From contig CANRFK010000021.1 of NCBI GenBank assembly GCA_947629875.1, positions 1 to 14,556 on the forward strand: DNA of 14,556 nt, read 5' to 3'. Below, piece by piece: positions 12,641-14,556 of this stretch. How positions within the stretch are numbered: position 1 is the stretch's first letter; each line of letters starts with the position of its first letter. The stretch is from an uncultured Clostridia bacterium (GTDB taxonomy: Bacteria; Bacillota; Clostridia; Christensenellales; Borkfalkiaceae). Made by a program: the position numbers and the translations under genes. Below the pieces are notes generated by a model. The model worked only from the letters and a program-made list of their open reading frames with translations, ran no database searches and was not told the origin of the DNA.

Positions 12641-13741
12641 TTAAATTTTATCGGGAAGGGGCTTCTCCGTGAGCACCTTCAATGCGTGGAAGAGGGCTAA
12701 ATTTATCGCCGTCTCCGTGATGGTCTCCCTGTCCCCCGCGAGGCGGTGGCAGAACACCTTGACCTCTTCCCTCGTGCCCACGGCGAGGTAGCAGAGCCCC
12801 ACGGGATCGGCGCCGACGGGGTCTGGCCCCGCGACGCCCGTCGTTGAGATGGAAACATCGCAGTTGCCCTGCACGATGAGCCCAGCCGCCATCTCGTACG
12901 CCGTTTCACCCGAGACGGCGCCCTTGCTGCGGAGCGTCTGCTCCTTGACGCCGAGGCGCGCTGTTTTGGACGCACTGTCATAGGTATTCAGCCCCTCGAA
13001 ATAGACCCTGCTCGCACCCGGTACGCGCACGATGGCGCGGCCGACGCCGCCGCCCGTGAAGCTCTCCGCCGTGGAGATTTTGAGGCGGTGCAGTTTGAGC
13101 GCCTCGACGAGTTGCTCGGCGGGCGTGATATCCGTCATGGCATACAGGTAGGGCGCAAGCCCCTCGGCGAGGATGCGGACGACCTCATCCGCCGTCATCT
13201 TGGGGGTTGCGGCGTCGTAGATGAGTTCCACTTTGCCGCAGCCGTACTTCTCGCTCGCATGGAGGGCAAGCTTGCCGCCCGCCGCCTCCTCCGCGCGCGC
13301 CAAAGTTTCCAAGACCTCCTTGGCGGGCGCCCCCACCGTGCGCAAGACGACGCGGCTGTACCTGTTTCTGCGGCGGGCGTCCACGCGGGGCACGACCTCC
13401 GTGCGTACGGCCTCCGCGCCGCGGATCCCCGCGGGGAGCACGGCAAAGAGCGTGCGGTCGGTTTCGAGAAGGTACTCGCCTGTAAACGAGCTGCCCGAGA
13501 CGGAGATCATGACCTCGCGCACCGCGGCGAGGAGGGCGGGATCGCACACGGCGAACACCCCCTCGCACTCATCCGCCATGCGCGTGAGCGCCGCCGTCAC
13601 CGACGAGGGGGCGTCGTAGGGCAGAATTTCCACCCCGTCCAAAAAGACGCCGCCCGCAAGGAGCGCATCCGTCACGGCGGGGAAATCCACCGAGAGGACG
13701 GGATTTTTCTTGTCATATAAAACAAGCGCGGCGTACTTCAC
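12641..13741 (-). CDS. cinA: CinA-family protein: NMN deamidase-like C-terminus, degenerate N-terminus
   Basis: This is a 366-residue protein starting with GTG at 13741, chosen because an AAGGA site lies 6 bases upstream and the GTGA overlap with the pgsA stop is a typical coupling. The C-terminal CinA/PncC domain (about 205-360), a family that deamidates nicotinamide mononucleotide, looks complete: AESFTGG with Ser227, NTYDSASK with Tyr254 and Lys259, STTGVAGPD, DPVGLCY and GDR (336-338). The middle part (SRVVLRTVG, about 129-205) also matches CinA. The first 115 residues lack the GTELL.G and TGGLGPT..DD motifs of the usual MoaB-like pyrophosphatase domain, and the protein is about 50 residues shorter than usual. 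The position between pgsA and recA supports orthology with cinA. Confidence 0.9.
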   Translation of the reverse strand: MKYAALVLYDKKNPVLSVDFPAVTDALLAGGVFLDGVEILPYDAPSSVTAALTRMADECEGVFAVCDPALLAAVREVMISVSGSSFTGEYLLETDRTLFAVLPAGIRGAEAVRTEVVPRVDARRRNRYSRVVLRTVGAPAKEVLETLARAEEAAGGKLALHASEKYGCGKVELIYDAATPKMTADEVVRILAEGLAPYLYAMTDITPAEQLVEALKLHRLKISTAESFTGGGVGRAIVRVPGASRVYFEGLNTYDSASKTARLGVKEQTLRSKGAVSGETAYEMAAGLIVQGNCDVSISTTGVAGPDPVGADPVGLCYLAVGTREEVKVFCHRLAGDRETITETAINLALFHALKVLTEKPLPDKI

Positions 13742-14343
13742 GGCTGTTCCTTCTTCTCCTCTTTGAGAACGTGCCTGTTCTTGACGATGTAGTTGACGCC
13801 CGAGATGACGGTGAGAATTGTGGCGAGCAAGAGGAGCGCATAGCCGACGGCACACCCCGCGATGCAGCCCTTCTTTCCGAGGAAGGACATGGTAATGAGC
13901 AGCGTGGGAATGGCGAGATCCTGCGTGACCGTCTTGATCTTGCCGAGCTTATCGGCGGCGAGGACGAGCCCCCTCTCCACCGCGATGAGGCGGAAGCCCG
14001 AGACGATGAGCTCGCGCGCCAGAATGAGGGCGACGCACACGCCCGCGACGATGATGCCCCAATCCGCAAAATCGCCGTAGGTGAACACCCACGGGCGGGT
14101 GAGCATCAGGATGAATGCCGTGGAGACGAGCACTTTATCGGCAATGGGGTCGAGAAATTTCCCCATGTTGGTGACGAGGTTGTACTTTCTCGCGATGTGT
14201 CCGTCCAGAAAATCGGTGAACGCCGCAAGCAAAAAGACGAGCGCGGAGACGAGTTCGTGATAGGGAAATTCGACGTAGAAAAATACGACGAACACGGGGA
14301 TCATGCAAATTCTTGTGAGCGTAATTTTGTTGGGTAAATTCAT
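13738..14343 (-). CDS. pgsA: CDP-diacylglycerol-glycerol-3-phosphate 3-phosphatidyltransferase
   Basis: This enzyme makes phosphatidylglycerol phosphate from CDP-diacylglycerol and glycerol 3-phosphate in the cytoplasmic membrane. It is 201 residues with several hydrophobic segments. The CDP-alcohol phosphatidyltransferase signature is complete: Asp44, Asp47, Gly48, Ala51, Arg52, Gly61, Asp65 and Asp69, within TDFLDGHIAR and GKFLDPIADK. The start MNLPNKITLTR is typical of the family. The ATG at 14343 directly follows the rimO stop (TAAATG) with GGAGGA upstream, and its TGA overlaps the GTG of cinA, so all are translated from one message. Confidence 0.96.
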   Translation of the reverse strand: MNLPNKITLTRICMIPVFVVFFYVEFPYHELVSALVFLLAAFTDFLDGHIARKYNLVTNMGKFLDPIADKVLVSTAFILMLTRPWVFTYGDFADWGIIVAGVCVALILARELIVSGFRLIAVERGLVLAADKLGKIKTVTQDLAIPTLLITMSFLGKKGCIAGCAVGYALLLLATILTVISGVNYIVKNRHVLKEEKKEQP

Positions 14344-14556
14344 TTATTCCTCCACGGTGTGGCCGATGAGATCGTAGGTCTCTGCGCGGTCGATATGTAC
14401 CTTGTAAGTTTTGCCCTCTTCCGCCCTCGGCGAGGTGAAAAAGGTGTTGCCGTCTATCTCGTATGCCTGAAAATACGCCCTCCCGGCGAAGCACTGCCTC
14501 TCGTCGTCGATGCCGTCGCAGAGGACGGTGAGGGTCTTTCCCACATATTTTTGCAG
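14344..14556 (-). CDS. rimO: Ribosomal protein S12 methylthiotransferase RimO, C-terminal TRAM domain (partial)
   Basis: Only the last 70 codons and the stop are in the window; the gene enters from the right edge with LQKYVGKTLTVLCDG. The segment FAGRAYFQAYEIDGNTFF and the ending VHIDRAETYDLIGHTVEE match the C-terminal TRAM RNA-binding domain of RimO, the radical SAM enzyme that methylthiolates an aspartate of ribosomal protein S12. The radical SAM domain lies outside the window. MiaB has a related TRAM domain, but the DLIG ending and the position directly before pgsA, cinA and recA favour RimO. Confidence 0.88.
   Translation of the reverse strand: MQKYVGKTLTVLCDGIDDERQCFAGRAYFQAYEIDGNTFFTSPRAEEGKTYKVHIDRAETYDLIGHTVEE

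Noticed and set aside
13742..13855. Longer cinA start giving 38 extra residues
   Set aside because: The extension overlaps pgsA out of frame, reads as Arg/His-rich shadow sequence, and the GTG at 13741 has a good ribosome binding site and a 4-base overlap.

Overview
The window looks like a chromosomal segment of a GC-rich member of the Bacillota (Clostridia-like). The basis is gene order and gene style: rimO-pgsA-cinA-recA is a classic Firmicute string, Shine-Dalgarno (SD) sites are strong (GGAGG, AAAGGA), sigma-A type promoters are close to consensus, and the NAD synthetase is the long glutamine-dependent form. I cannot name a genus from sequence alone. Most genes read on the minus strand; two consecutive genes (5252-6985) read on the plus strand.

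Layout from left to right. Bases 1-68 are the first codons of a GyrB/ParE-type topoisomerase subunit with a good promoter, leaving the window leftward. Bases 69-1251 hold no credible gene beyond that promoter; they are packed with GC-rich hairpins and interspersed repeats. guaA (GMP synthase) follows at 1252-2787, with a terminator-like hairpin in its leader, then a 335-base repeat-bearing gap. guaB (IMP dehydrogenase) lies at 3123-4577, overlapping by ATGA a small membrane-anchored protein of unknown function (4574-5170) that has its own promoter. Two divergent plus-strand genes encode a lipoprotein (5252-5953) and a membrane-anchored permuted-papain (YiiX/NlpC-P60-like) hydrolase (6050-6985). 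The hydrolase has a perfect TTGACA-17-TATAAT promoter and a very large terminator hairpin. After a 652-base repeat and terminator gap come a GH1 beta-glycosidase (7638-8981), a five-copy G-rich repeat array, nadE (9244-11148), another repeat gap, and recA, cinA, pgsA and the 3' end of rimO running to the right edge.

How the genes work together. guaB and guaA carry out the two steps from IMP to GMP. nadE makes NAD, and the C-terminal domain of CinA belongs to the NMN deamidase (PncC) family, so both touch pyridine nucleotide metabolism; this link is inference. recA, cinA, pgsA and rimO are tightly packed (4-base overlap, abutting stop/start, 23-base gap) and probably form one transcript.

I do not see a defence island, CRISPR array, prophage, transposase, tRNA or rRNA. 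The genes are mainly housekeeping. The unusual material is in the spaces between them: families of hairpin repeats that keep their flanks but exchange their self-complementary cores, a 25-base unit containing a gene's terminal codons and stop repeated three times, a nested inverted repeat beside recA, and a CinA whose N-terminal domain has lost its signature motifs.
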